From Bosea sp. NBC_00550 (GTDB taxonomy: Bacteria; Pseudomonadota; Alphaproteobacteria; Rhizobiales; Beijerinckiaceae): a stretch of DNA of 64,000 nucleotides. Shown here one piece after another: positions 9,504 to 18,021 of this stretch. Every line of letters begins with the position of its first letter. The first letter of the stretch is position 1. The translations under genes were made by a program, and so were the position numbers. The notes beneath the pieces were generated by a model. It had not been told where the DNA came from and did no database searches. It saw nothing but the letters and a program-made list of their open reading frames with translations. The DNA lies in the NCBI RefSeq assembly GCF_026020075.1, contig NZ_CP102772.1, positions 2,294,001-2,358,000 on the forward strand, written 5' to 3'.

Positions 9504-9793
9504 GCGCCGCCGTCGCAACGGCTGCGACAGGCACGCGCCCGGTCAGGGTCGTCTATTTCGCCTGGGTGCGCGAGCGCGTCGGCCTGCCGGAAGAGACGCT
9601 CGACATCCCCGCCGATCTCGCCACCGTCGCCGAGCTCGTGCGCTGGCTGAAGGCGCGCGGCGAAGGCTATGAAGCCGCCTTTGCCGACGAGGCCGTCGTG
9701 CGGGCAGCGCTCGACCATGTCCACGCCAAGCCGCAGGCCGCGCTCGGCAACGCCCGCGAGATCGCCTTCTTCCCGCCGATGACCGGCGGCTGA
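9500..9793 (+). CDS. moaD: Molybdopterin synthase sulfur carrier subunit MoaD
   Basis: 97 residues with the ubiquitin-like fold. The chain ends in the invariant Gly-Gly (PPMTGG), whose C-terminus becomes a thiocarboxylate that donates sulfur to cyclic pyranopterin monophosphate in molybdenum cofactor synthesis. VVYFAWVRERVGLPEE near the N-terminus is typical. The ATG at 9500 overlaps the pgsA stop. moaE follows 8 bp downstream, so the two subunits should be made together. Confidence 0.93.
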   Translation: MSAAVATAATGTRPVRVVYFAWVRERVGLPEETLDIPADLATVAELVRWLKARGEGYEAAFADEAVVRAALDHVHAKPQAALGNAREIAFFPPMTGG

Positions 9794-9801
9794 GGCCGCT
9801 C

Positions 9802-10266
9802 GTGACGCCCCTCATCCGCATCCAGCGCGAGGATTTCGAGCTCTCGGACGAGATCGCGGCGCTCAGCCATGGCCGTGCCGATATCGGCGCCGTCGTCTCC
9901 TTCACCGGCTTGTGCCGCGACGAGAACGGAATGCTGAGCGCGCTGGAGATTGAGCATTATCCCGGCATGGCCGAGGCGGAGATCGCCCGCGTCGCGGCGG
10001 AAGCGGCCGCGCGCTGGCCGTTGATCGGCCTCGTCGCGATCCACCGCTTCGGGCTGATCCGGCCGGGCGAGCAGATCGTGCTGGTGCTCGCGGCCTCGAC
10101 CCATCGCCGCGACGCCTTCGAGGCCGCCGATTTGATGATGGACTACCTCAAGACCCGCGCTCCGTTCTGGAAGCGCGAGCATCGCGCCGACGGCACGCTC
10201 GGCGGCTGGGTCGAGGCCAAGGCGGGTGACGACGATGCGGCGAAGCGCTGGGAACAGGCTCCCTGA
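9802..10266 (+). CDS. moaE: Molybdopterin synthase catalytic subunit MoaE
   Basis: 154 residues. MoaE binds the MoaD tail and inserts two sulfurs into precursor Z to form molybdopterin. Conserved features seen are GAVVSFTGLCRDENG near residue 35, LEIEHYPGMAE, and the catalytic-lysine region YLKTRAPFWKRE near residue 115. It starts at GTG 9802 just after moaD and belongs to the pgsA-moaD-moaE run. The stop is 4 nt from the next start, so the DUF1176 gene may be co-transcribed. Confidence 0.94.
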   Translation: MTPLIRIQREDFELSDEIAALSHGRADIGAVVSFTGLCRDENGMLSALEIEHYPGMAEAEIARVAAEAAARWPLIGLVAIHRFGLIRPGEQIVLVLAASTHRRDAFEAADLMMDYLKTRAPFWKREHRADGTLGGWVEAKAGDDDAAKRWEQAP

Positions 10267-10270
10267 CACG

Positions 10271-11317
10271 ATGAAGCCGCTTTGGCTCGGCGCCGGACTG
10301 GCCCTGCTGCCGGCGCTCGCCCTAGCGGCCGCGCCCGAACCGAAGAGCTTCCGCGACTGGATGGCCGGCTGCGACAACGTCAAGGGCTGCACCGCCCTGT
10401 CGCTGCCACCCGAAATCGCCGATACGGTCGCCTATCTGCGCCTAGAGCGCCCGGCCGGTCCGGATGCGGCGGTCAAGCTCGTCCTGCGGCTGCGTGGCGA
10501 CTGGAAGAAGCCGCCGGCGACGGTCCAGCTCAAGCTCGACGGCGCCCCCTTCCCCACCGGCGGCAAGCCGCTTCCGGTCACCGCCGACGGCGACACCGTC
10601 TCGCTGGCCTTTCAGCCGGCCGATATCGCCGCTCTCATCGAAGCCGCGCGCAAGGCGACCAAACTCGCCGTCGCAGCGCCGGGCGTGACGGCCAGCGTCT
10701 CGCTTTCCGGTTCGGTTGCGGCACTGCTCTGGATCGACGAGCAGCAAGGGCGGCTCAACACGACATCCGCCCTCATTCGCAAGGGCAGCGCGACGAATGT
10801 GCCTGCCGCCCCTGCCTTGCCGGTCATCGAGGCGAAGCCCGCTGCCGGCACCGTATCGGAGAAGGACGGAAAGGCGCTCGCCGCTGCGCTGCGCAAGCAG
10901 ATCAAGCAGCGCGACGCCGATCTGTGCGAAGACGACGAGATGCTGGTGGCCGCCGACGAAGCCTGGCCGCTCGCAGGAGAGCGCCGCCTTGTCGGCCTCG
11001 CCTGCTCGCGCGGCGCCTACAATGTCACGACGGCGTTCTGGACGGCCGAGCGCGGCGATGTCGCAGCCGCGAAGCCGATGGCCTTCCCGCAGGGCGAGGG
11101 CGATGCCGGGAACATGCTGACCAACGCCGATTTCGATCCGAAGACCGGGCGCATGAGCTTCTTCGCCAAGGGACGGGGGCTGGGCGATTGCGGCGTCATT
11201 GGCAGCTATGCCTGGACCGGCGCCGCCTTCGTCCAGACCGAGCTCAGCATGATGGGCGAATGCCGCGGCATCGGCCCCGACGACTGGATCACGCTGTATC
11301 GCAGCACGGCAAGGTAA
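10271..11317 (+). CDS. DUF1176-domain exported protein
   Basis: 348 residues with a clear signal peptide (MKPLWLGAGLALLPALALAAA). The mature part matches the DUF1176 pattern: SFRDWMAGCDNVKGCTAL at the start and LGDCGVIGSYAWTGAAF...MGECRGI at the end, with paired cysteines that probably form disulfides in the periplasm. DUF1176 proteins have no proven function. The start ATG 10271 directly follows moaE, and the signal peptide decides it over the earlier in-frame ATG at 10226. Confidence 0.82.
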   Translation: MKPLWLGAGLALLPALALAAAPEPKSFRDWMAGCDNVKGCTALSLPPEIADTVAYLRLERPAGPDAAVKLVLRLRGDWKKPPATVQLKLDGAPFPTGGKPLPVTADGDTVSLAFQPADIAALIEAARKATKLAVAAPGVTASVSLSGSVAALLWIDEQQGRLNTTSALIRKGSATNVPAAPALPVIEAKPAAGTVSEKDGKALAAALRKQIKQRDADLCEDDEMLVAADEAWPLAGERRLVGLACSRGAYNVTTAFWTAERGDVAAAKPMAFPQGEGDAGNMLTNADFDPKTGRMSFFAKGRGLGDCGVIGSYAWTGAAFVQTELSMMGECRGIGPDDWITLYRSTAR

Positions 11318-11372
11318 AACGCGTCAGTCTCGGACGGAGCGAGGCTCCAATGCCAGATGGATCCTCGCCGTC

Positions 11373-11513
11373 ATTCCGGGGCAGGCCGCAGGCCTGAGCC
11401 CGGAACCCAGAACCGATACCGTCATGAATTCAAGCGCTGGCCCGACTGCGCTTCTCGTGAAACCCGCATCGGTTCTGGGTTCCGGGCTCTTCGCTGACGC
11501 GGAGCCCCGGAAT
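11373..11513. repeat. Large intergenic inverted repeat (22-bp and 10-bp perfect arms)
   Basis: Positions 11396-11417 are perfectly complementary to 11468-11489 (22 bp), and outside them 11373-11382 (ATTCCGGGGC) pairs with 11504-11513 (GCCCCGGAAT). Together they form a long imperfect hairpin between the convergent DUF1176 and ilvE genes. The composition resembles dispersed palindromic repeats known in Hyphomicrobiales. It could also act as a two-way transcription barrier. Confidence 0.75.
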
Positions 11514-11551
11514 GCCCCCGTGGTCCACAAAAACACAGGATAGCCGTTTGT

Positions 11552-11582
11552 CGTCATGCCCGGGTCAAGCCCGGGCATGACG
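11552..11582. repeat. Perfect 13-bp hairpin, dispersed-repeat family, terminator-like
   Basis: CGTCATGCCCGGG (11552-11564) and CCCGGGCATGACG (11570-11582) form a perfect 13-bp stem with loop TCAAG, ending 8 bp from the ilvE stop codon. The same core with an inverted loop (CTTGA) occurs at 38687-38709, so this is a repeat-family member. Between convergent genes it may serve as a bidirectional terminator, although no T-run follows. Confidence 0.7.
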
Positions 11583-11590
11583 GGGCTGGC

Positions 11591-12478
11591 TCACGCCGCC
11601 TTCGACTTCGGGCGGACGGCGTCGGAGTAGTCCTCCATGATCACCTTGCCCATATTGCCGGTGACGAAGGAATACGGTCCGATCTCGGAGACCAGCGTCA
11701 CCTCGGCGGCTGATCCGGTGATGAAGCACTCGTTGAAGCCTTCCAGCTCCTCCGGGCGGATACGCCGCTCCACCACCTCGAAGCCGCGCTGGCGGCACAG
11801 GTCGATCACGGACTGGCGGGTGATGCCGTTCAGGAAGCGGTCGGCCAGCGGCGTATGGACCACGCCGTCCTTGATGAAGAAGATGTTGGCGCCGGTGCAC
11901 TCGGCGACATTACCTTCCCAGTCCAGCATCATCGCATCGGCATAGCCGCCGCGCTCCGCCTTATGCTTCGACAGCGAGCAGATCATGTAGAGACCCGCCG
12001 CCTTGGCATGGACCGGCGCGCAGGCCGGGTCGGGCCGGCGGTAATCGGCTACGTCGAGGCGCACGCCCTTCAGCTTCTGCGCCATGTCGAACATGCTCGG
12101 CCATTCCCAAACCGCGATCGCGGTATGGATCTTGTTGTTCATGCCGGACACCGCCATCATCTCCGAACCGCGCCAGGCGACCGGGCGAAGATAGGCGTCC
12201 TTCAGCCCGTTCTCCTTCAGGCAGAGATACTTGGCCTCGTCGAGCTCGGCGACCGAATAGGGGATCGTGAAGTCCATGATCTCGGCAGACTTGTGGAAGC
12301 GCTGCGAGTGCTCGGTGCTCTTGTAGATGACGCCGTCATAGGCGCGCTCGCCCTCGAACACGCAGGAGCCGTAGTGCAGTCCGTGGGTCAGTACGTGAAT
12401 CTTGGCGTCCTTCCACGGCACGAGCTTGCCGTCGAACCAGATGACGCCATCGCGCTGGTCGAAAGGAATGACTGACAT
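11591..12478 (-). CDS. ilvE: Branched-chain amino acid aminotransferase
   Basis: PLP fold-type IV transaminase of 295 residues that exchanges amino groups between glutamate and the 2-oxo acids of Leu, Ile and Val. Features are HGLHYGSCVFEGERAY near residue 35, the region of the Schiff-base lysine around HAKAAGLYMICSL, and the PLP-phosphate segment VAECTGANIFFIKDG. The start MSVIPFDQRDG at 12478 fits the family; an upstream ATG at 12520 adds an unlike 14 residues. Monocistronic, divergent from the MarR gene. Confidence 0.93.
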   Translation of the reverse strand: MSVIPFDQRDGVIWFDGKLVPWKDAKIHVLTHGLHYGSCVFEGERAYDGVIYKSTEHSQRFHKSAEIMDFTIPYSVAELDEAKYLCLKENGLKDAYLRPVAWRGSEMMAVSGMNNKIHTAIAVWEWPSMFDMAQKLKGVRLDVADYRRPDPACAPVHAKAAGLYMICSLSKHKAERGGYADAMMLDWEGNVAECTGANIFFIKDGVVHTPLADRFLNGITRQSVIDLCRQRGFEVVERRIRPEELEGFNECFITGSAAEVTLVSEIGPYSFVTGNMGKVIMEDYSDAVRPKSKAA

Positions 12479-12599
12479 GGGACCTTCTCCTGGGTGCTTC
12501 CTCGCTCCGAACTCCGGCACAGCCGTTTTGGGAACGCAAGCATAGGTCTAAAGCTGCGCTGCGACGACGGGCTTTGAAATAATCGTTCGCCGAGCGCCC

Positions 12600-12628
12600 T
12601 TGACCGGTAATCTTCCGTCTGAGATATG
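12600..12628 (+). promoter_or_regulatory. Candidate sigma-70 promoter for the MarR gene
   Basis: TTGACC at 12600-12605 and GATATG at 12623-12628 are separated by exactly 17 bp, and the box ends 35 bp before the MarR start. This is a reasonable housekeeping-type match found by eye. Confidence 0.4.
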
Positions 12629-12663
12629 TCAATAAGGCTGACCCAAATTTTTGGAAGCGCATT

Positions 12664-13167
12664 TTGTCCCTGTCCGAACCACGCCCCGACGACACGCCGC
12701 TCAGATCATCGGCCGATGCCGTGCCGCACGATCTGATCGAGCTGCTGTTCTTCGCCTATCGTGACTTCGTCGGCGACCCCGATCGCATCCTCGCCGATTA
12801 CGGCTTCGGCCGGGCGCATCACCGCGTGCTTCACTTCGTCCAGCGCTGTCCGGGCCTGACCATCGCCGAGTTGCTCGACATTCTCCAGATCACCAAGCAG
12901 AGCCTGAACCGCGTGCTGAAGGAGCTGGTCGAGAAAGGCTATATCGAGCAGCGCACCGGGCGGCAGGACAAGCGCCAGCGCCATCTCCACACCACGGCCG
13001 CCGGGCAGGATCTCGCGCTTCGCCTCGTCCGCCTCCAGGCCAAGCGGATCAACCGGGCGCTCGACGGCGTCGGCCCCGAAGCTGCCGCGATCGCCGCGCG
13101 ATATCTGTCCGCCCTGATCGAGCCCACCGAACGGCCGAAGGTCGACCGCCTGCTCGCCAAGCCCTGA
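12664..13167 (+). CDS. MarR-family transcriptional regulator
   Basis: 167 residues with a winged helix-turn-helix: LTIAELLDILQITKQSLNRVLKELVEKGYIEQR (about 62-94) followed by the wing RQDKRQRHLHTT. MarR dimers usually repress nearby genes until a small ligand binds. The next gene starts 63 bp after its stop and encodes a response regulator, an arrangement often seen in Hyphomicrobiales. The TTG start at 12664 is the best available; GTG 12721 would trim 19 residues. Confidence 0.85.
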   Translation: MSLSEPRPDDTPLRSSADAVPHDLIELLFFAYRDFVGDPDRILADYGFGRAHHRVLHFVQRCPGLTIAELLDILQITKQSLNRVLKELVEKGYIEQRTGRQDKRQRHLHTTAAGQDLALRLVRLQAKRINRALDGVGPEAAAIAARYLSALIEPTERPKVDRLLAKP

Positions 13168-13230
13168 CGGCGACCCGCTTCGCGCAGTGTGCTATGGGGA
13201 CCTGGCACCATGCAGGAGGAAGCTACACGC

Positions 13231-13974
13231 ATGATCGCCAGCGAGACCGTACCCAAACCGGCCCGCAAACCTCTGCCCGACGAGGCACCGCATGTGCTCG
13301 TCGTCGACGACGACCGGCGCCTGCGCGAACTGCTCGCCCGCTTCCTCGGCGACAACGGCTATCGCGTCACCACGGCCGCCAATGCGGCGGAAGCCGATAC
13401 GCGACTGGGCAACCTCGTCTTCGATGCGATCGTGCTCGACGTGATGATGCCGGGCGAGAACGGCTTCGACTTCGCCCGGCGTTTCCGCGGTGGCTCCGCC
13501 GTGCCGATCCTGATGCTGACCGCCCGCGCCGACGGCAAGGACCGCATCAACGGCCTCGAGATCGGTGTCGACGACTATCTCGCCAAGCCCTTCGAGCCGC
13601 GCGAATTGCTGCTGCGCCTCGGCAACATCCTGAAACGCACATTGATCGTCGAGGCCGGCCAATCCGGCACGCGCCCGGATTTCGTCCGCTTCGGCCCCTT
13701 CATCTACGGCCTGGCCCGCGGCGAGCTGCACAAAGGTGACGAGACCGTCCGCCTGACAGAGCGCGAGCGCGAAATCCTGACGTCGCTGGCCGAGCGTTCC
13801 GGCGAAGTCGTGCCGCGCGAGGAGCTGGCTGCGCAAGGTTCGGCCGCCAACGACCGCACGGTCGACGTGCAGATGAACCGGCTGCGCCGCAAGATCGAGC
13901 GTGACCCGGCCGACCCGCTCTACCTCCAGACCGTGCGCGGCGTCGGCTACAGGCTGGTGACGGACAGGACGTGA
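13231..13974 (+). CDS. OmpR/PhoB-family response regulator
   Basis: 247 residues: a receiver domain with acidic pocket VDDDRR, phosphoacceptor Asp near residue 70 in IVLDVMMPG and Lys in LAKPFEP, followed by a C-terminal winged helix (LTEREREILTSLAERSGEVVPREEL ... VDVQMNRLRRKIE). The start is ATG 13231, preceded by AGGAGGA at 13214-13220 with a 10-nt gap; upstream in-frame GTG 13189 and ATG 13210 lack such a site. Its stop overlaps the kinase start (GTGA), so the pair is coupled. Confidence 0.92.
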   Translation: MIASETVPKPARKPLPDEAPHVLVVDDDRRLRELLARFLGDNGYRVTTAANAAEADTRLGNLVFDAIVLDVMMPGENGFDFARRFRGGSAVPILMLTARADGKDRINGLEIGVDDYLAKPFEPRELLLRLGNILKRTLIVEAGQSGTRPDFVRFGPFIYGLARGELHKGDETVRLTEREREILTSLAERSGEVVPREELAAQGSAANDRTVDVQMNRLRRKIERDPADPLYLQTVRGVGYRLVTDRT

Positions 13975-15428
13975 CCCCGCTTCAACCCGGCAGGAAGAAG
14001 CAGTCGATGCTGCACCCGGTGGCGGCCGCGCTGACGCGTGGCCTCGCCGCGCTCGACAAGCTCGGCAATCGCGTTGGCAGATCGCTGCGCCCGGTGGTGA
14101 AATGTGTCGGCCGTCCACTCCAGATCATCGCGCGCTACATGCCCAAGGGGCTTTATCCGCGCGCGCTCGTCATCGTCATCGCGCCGGTCGTGCTGCTGCA
14201 GTCGGTCATCGCCTATGTCTTCATGGAGCGGCACTGGCAGACGGTGACGCAGCGGCTCTCCTCGGCGGTTTCTGCCGACATCGCCATGCTGATCGACGTC
14301 TATGAGAGCTATCCGCAGGATGCCGACACCACGACGCTCTCGCGCATCGCCGCCGAGCGCCTCGGCATGGATCTCGACATCATCCCGGATTCCGACCTGC
14401 CCGCGCCGGGGCCGCGCCCCTTCTTCTCGCTGCTCGACAACGCCCTTTCGACGGAGCTCAGCCAGCAGGTCGCACGGCCCTTCTGGCTCGACACGGTCGG
14501 CCGCTCCAGCCTGATCGAGATCCGCATCAAGCTCGGCAGGGATGTGATGCGCATCCTGACGCGGCGCAACGCCGCCTATGCCTCCAACAGCCACATCTTC
14601 CTGCTCTGGATGATCGGGACGTCGCTGATCCTGCTGACCATCGCGGTGCTGTTCCTGCGCAACCAGATCCGGCCAATCCTGAAGCTTGCCGATGCGGCGG
14701 AGGCCTTCGGCAAGGGCCGCGACGCCGATTTTCGCCCGCGCGGCGCCCGCGAGGTTCGCCGCGCCGGCAACGCCTTCATCGAGATGAAGCGGCGCGTCGA
14801 GCGCTCGATCGGCGAGCGCACGACGATGCTGAACGGCGTCAGCCACGACCTGCGCACCATCCTCACCCGCTTCCGCCTCTCGCTCGCCCTGATGGAGCGC
14901 TCCTCCGAAATCGAGGCGCTCGAGAAGGACGTCGACGAGATGAGCCGCATGCTGGAGGATTATCTCGCCTTCGCCCGCGGCGATGCCGGCGAGGTCGCGG
15001 TCGAGACCGATATCCGCGCGCTGCTGGAAGAGCTCAAATCGGATGCCGAGCGCCAGGGCCATCAGACCGGGTTGAAAGTGGTCGGCGATCCGCTCGTGGT
15101 CATTCGGCCCGATGCCTTCCGGCGCCTGCTGACCAATCTCGTCTCCAATGCCGCCCGCTACGGCGACCGCATCGCGATCACCGCCACGCATGACGCGCGC
15201 TACCTCATCGTCATGGTCGACGACGACGGGCCGGGCATCCCGTCGGACCAGCGCGAGGAGGTCTTCCGCCCCTTCTTCCGCCTCGACGAAGCCCGCAACG
15301 TCGATGGCGGCGGCACCGGCCTCGGCCTCGCCATCGCCCGCGACATCGCCCGCGCCCATGGCGGCGACATCATCCTCGGCGACTCGCCGCTCGGAGGCCT
15401 GCGCGCGACGGTGCGCCTGCCGGTTTAG
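13971..15428 (+). CDS. HAMP-containing sensor histidine kinase (EnvZ-like)
   Basis: 485 residues. Two membrane helices (around 65-85 and 205-225) enclose a periplasmic sensing loop. Next come a HAMP segment, the dimerisation box NGVSHDLRTILTR with phospho-His near residue 292, the N box LVSNAARYG and the G boxes DDDGPGIP and GGGTGLGLAIARDIA. It is the cognate kinase of the preceding response regulator. The architecture resembles EnvZ or the Hyphomicrobiales FeuQ/ActS type, but the stimulus cannot be read from sequence. Start GTG 13971; ATG 14007 is possible. Confidence 0.9.
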   Translation: MTPLQPGRKKQSMLHPVAAALTRGLAALDKLGNRVGRSLRPVVKCVGRPLQIIARYMPKGLYPRALVIVIAPVVLLQSVIAYVFMERHWQTVTQRLSSAVSADIAMLIDVYESYPQDADTTTLSRIAAERLGMDLDIIPDSDLPAPGPRPFFSLLDNALSTELSQQVARPFWLDTVGRSSLIEIRIKLGRDVMRILTRRNAAYASNSHIFLLWMIGTSLILLTIAVLFLRNQIRPILKLADAAEAFGKGRDADFRPRGAREVRRAGNAFIEMKRRVERSIGERTTMLNGVSHDLRTILTRFRLSLALMERSSEIEALEKDVDEMSRMLEDYLAFARGDAGEVAVETDIRALLEELKSDAERQGHQTGLKVVGDPLVVIRPDAFRRLLTNLVSNAARYGDRIAITATHDARYLIVMVDDDGPGIPSDQREEVFRPFFRLDEARNVDGGGTGLGLAIARDIARAHGGDIILGDSPLGGLRATVRLPV

Positions 15429-15449
15429 AGCCGTGCGGGCGAGCGCGCG

Positions 15450-16403
15450 TCAGCCGGTACCGATCGGCGCAAGCTGCGGCAGCCGCTCAACCGCGTGATC
15501 GATGAAGGCGCGCACGCGCGGCGCGGGCTGGCGGCCGCCGGGCATGACCAACTGGACCGGCAGCGGCAGCGGCTCGAATTCCGGCAGGAGCCGCACCAGC
15601 GTTCCGGCCGCCAGATCGTCGGCGGCCTGATAGGACAGCACCCGCGCCAGCCCCCGGCCCGCCCGCGCCGCGATCAGCGCCGATTCCACCTCGTTGACGA
15701 TCAGCCGCGGCGTCAGCACGATCCCGCTGCCACGTCTCGGCCCGCCAAAGCGCCAGTGCAGCGTCTGGTTGGCAGCGACGCTGGCGATCGTCTCATGCGC
15801 CGCGATATCGGCCGGGCGGCGTAGCGGCGGGCAGCGCGCGAGATAGGACGGCGCCGCGACGAGGATGCGCCGGACTTCTCCGACTTTGCGCATCAGGAAA
15901 CCGGAGTTCGGCAGCGGCCCGATGCGGATCGCGAGCTGCAGATCCTCCTCGATCAGGTCGAGATTGCGGTCGGCCAGCACGATCTCGACCTGGACATGCG
16001 GGTAGCGATCGAGGAACTCCGAGACCAGGGGCGTGACGTGCCGCCGGCCGAAGGAGAGCGGCGCCGTTATACGCAACAGCCCGCTGACGGGCTCATTCGC
16101 CGCGACGCCGAGCGCAGCGTCATAATCGGACAGCAGCCGCCGCGCCGTCGCCGCTAGCTCCCGGCCCGCATCGTTGGGCGTCAATCGCCGCGTGGTGCGC
16201 GCGATCAATTGCGCACCGACACGCTCCTCCAGCGCCGCGAGCGCGCGCGTCACCGCCGGACGTGAGCGGCGCAGCCGCCGGGCGGCCCCGGCGAGGCTGC
16301 CCGCATCGACAATCGCGACGAAGATCGCGAGCTCCTCGATCCGGTCCACGGCATCGTTCCGAAAATTGAAATTCTGACTTCCTTCGATAGCAGATTTTGA
16401 CAT
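15450..16403 (-). CDS. LysR-family transcriptional regulator
   Basis: 317 residues. The N-terminal helix-turn-helix is FVAIVDAGSLAGAARRLRRSRPAVTRALAALEERVG, followed by the LysR substrate-binding domain (LRITAPLSFGRRHVTPLVSEFLDRYPHVQVEIVLADRNLDLIEE). It is divergently placed 45 bp from a glutathione S-transferase gene, the classic LysR-target layout, with a perfect inverted repeat in between (16419-16444). Effector unknown. Confidence 0.9.
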   Translation of the reverse strand: MSKSAIEGSQNFNFRNDAVDRIEELAIFVAIVDAGSLAGAARRLRRSRPAVTRALAALEERVGAQLIARTTRRLTPNDAGRELAATARRLLSDYDAALGVAANEPVSGLLRITAPLSFGRRHVTPLVSEFLDRYPHVQVEIVLADRNLDLIEEDLQLAIRIGPLPNSGFLMRKVGEVRRILVAAPSYLARCPPLRRPADIAAHETIASVAANQTLHWRFGGPRRGSGIVLTPRLIVNEVESALIAARAGRGLARVLSYQAADDLAAGTLVRLLPEFEPLPLPVQLVMPGGRQPAPRVRAFIDHAVERLPQLAPIGTG

Positions 16404-16418
16404 TTATCCGAAACGATC

Positions 16419-16444
16419 ATGATCCTCTCGACAAAGAGGATCAT
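16419..16444. promoter_or_regulatory. Perfect 9-bp inverted repeat between LysR and GST genes, covering the GST ribosome site
   Basis: ATGATCCTC (16419-16427) and GAGGATCAT (16436-16444) are exact inverted copies with 8 bp between them. The right arm contains GAGGA, the likely Shine-Dalgarno of the GST gene that starts at 16449. The element could be an operator bound by the LysR protein, or an mRNA hairpin that hides the ribosome site, or both. Confidence 0.6.
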
Positions 16445-16448
16445 CGCC

Positions 16449-17087
16449 ATGCCATCGACCGAGATCGTCCTTCACGGCACCGCCCTTTCCGGCCATGCCC
16501 ACCGTGTCGAGCTGCTGCTGCGAGCGCTCGGCCTGCCATATCGCTTCGAACAGGCGCCGGCCGAAATCCGGCAGGGCGCTGCGTTCCGCAAGCTCAACCC
16601 GCTCGGCCAGATTCCGGTACTGCAGGATGGCGAGATCACGCTCGCCGACAGCAACGCGATCATGGTTTATCTGGTAAGACGCTATGCTCCGGAGAGTGAC
16701 TGGCTGCCCGGCGATGCCGTCGGTGCCGCCCATGTCCAGCGCTGGCTCTCGATCGCGGCCGGGGAGGTCATGCACGGCCCCTCCATCGCCCGGCTGATCA
16801 CGCAGTTCGGCATCAAGGACGACAAGGCGCGAGCCAAGCGGATCGCGGCGCGGTTGCTCGCTTTCATGGAAGAGCATCTGGCGGAGCGCGAATACCTCGC
16901 TGCCGCTCATCCGACGCTCGCCGACCTTGCCTGCTATTCCTACATCGCCCATGCACCGGAGGGCGGCATCTCGCTCGCGCCCCATCCGGCCGTGCGCCGG
17001 TGGCTCGCCCGCGTCGAGGCCCTGCCCTTCTTCAAGCCCATCCCGCCTTCACCCCTTCCCGTGGAGCGCGACGACGATGCTGCCTGA
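16449..17087 (+). CDS. Glutathione S-transferase family protein
   Basis: 212 residues. The N-terminal thioredoxin-like domain has LSGHAHRVELLLRALGLPY, the NPLGQIPVLQDG cis-Pro segment and the glutathione-binding LADSNAIMVYLVRRY. The C-terminal all-helical domain has TLADLACYSYIAHAP. GSTs conjugate or reduce with glutathione in the cytoplasm. The start ATG 16449 follows GAGGA within the palindrome. The stop overlaps the next start by 11 nt, so the two form an operon probably controlled by the divergent LysR. Confidence 0.9.
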   Translation: MPSTEIVLHGTALSGHAHRVELLLRALGLPYRFEQAPAEIRQGAAFRKLNPLGQIPVLQDGEITLADSNAIMVYLVRRYAPESDWLPGDAVGAAHVQRWLSIAAGEVMHGPSIARLITQFGIKDDKARAKRIAARLLAFMEEHLAEREYLAAAHPTLADLACYSYIAHAPEGGISLAPHPAVRRWLARVEALPFFKPIPPSPLPVERDDDAA

Positions 17088-18021
17088 TAGCCCCTTCCAC
17101 GCCGGCGAACTCGCCGCGCAGGCACGGGCGGGCGTCGCCGCACGCGGCGCCGGCATCCGCAGCTTCATGCCGGACCAGCACCGCATCTTCTTCGGCCAGC
17201 TGCCCTGGCTCTTCGCGGGCGTTCTCGATCAGAGTGGCTGGCCCCTGGCAACGGCGCTGAGCGGGCCGATAGGCTTCGCCGCGAGCCCCGACCCGACCAG
17301 CCTCGCCATCGCGGCTTTGCCGCAATCCGACGATCCGGCATTCGACGCCATCCGGCCGGGCAGCGCGATTGGCCTGCTCGGCCTCGAATTCGAAACCCGC
17401 CGCCGCAACCGCGCCAATGGCCAGATCGAAACCGTCGACGACAAGGGTGTCACGGTCTCCGTCGCGCAGAGCTTCGGCAATTGCGCCAAATACATCCAGG
17501 CGCGTACCAGGTTACCGGACGGAGGAGAACAGCCCCAGGCGGTGCAGACGCTCGCCCGCCTCGACGGAGCTGCCCAAGCCCTGATCGCCGCTTCCGACAC
17601 GCTGTTTATCGCGAGCGCCGCAGTTGCCGGTACGCCGGGCGGCGGCGTCGACGTCTCGCATCGCGGCGGACGGCCCGGCTTCATCCGCATCGACGGCGAC
17701 ACGCTGACGGTGCCCGACTTCATCGGCAACAACTACTTCAATACGCTCGGGAACCTGCTGGAGGAGCACCGCGCGGCCATCCTCCTCGTCGACTTCGAAA
17801 CCGGAACGATGCTCCAGCTCCAAGGGCTGGTGGAGATCATCTGGGACGGGCCGGAGCTTGCCGGGCTGGAAGGCTCCCAGCGCCTCTGGCGCTTCCATGT
17901 CACTCGCGGCTGGCGAAGCTCTCATGCGCTGCCGCTGCGCTGGACGGCACCCGATTATGCGCCGACCACGCTGCAGACCGGCATCTGGACAGGCTCGCGC
18001 GCGTCGGTAGCGGCGGCCTAG
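17077..18021 (+). CDS. Pyridoxamine 5'-phosphate oxidase-family flavin-binding protein
   Basis: 314 residues. The PNPOx-like split-barrel region has FIASAAVAGTPGGGVDVSHRGGRPGFIRIDGDTLTVPDFIGNNYFNTLGN, matching FMN-binding proteins of this family. The N-terminal half (MPDQHRIFFGQLPWLFAGVLDQSGWPLATALSGPIGF) repeats a related barrel. Such two-domain proteins often sit beside GST genes, as here. The reaction is unknown; an FMN-dependent reductase or oxidase is the natural guess. It overlaps the GST gene and, tail to tail, the csaA-like gene by 4 nt. Confidence 0.82.
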   Translation: MLPDSPFHAGELAAQARAGVAARGAGIRSFMPDQHRIFFGQLPWLFAGVLDQSGWPLATALSGPIGFAASPDPTSLAIAALPQSDDPAFDAIRPGSAIGLLGLEFETRRRNRANGQIETVDDKGVTVSVAQSFGNCAKYIQARTRLPDGGEQPQAVQTLARLDGAAQALIAASDTLFIASAAVAGTPGGGVDVSHRGGRPGFIRIDGDTLTVPDFIGNNYFNTLGNLLEEHRAAILLVDFETGTMLQLQGLVEIIWDGPELAGLEGSQRLWRFHVTRGWRSSHALPLRWTAPDYAPTTLQTGIWTGSRASVAAA

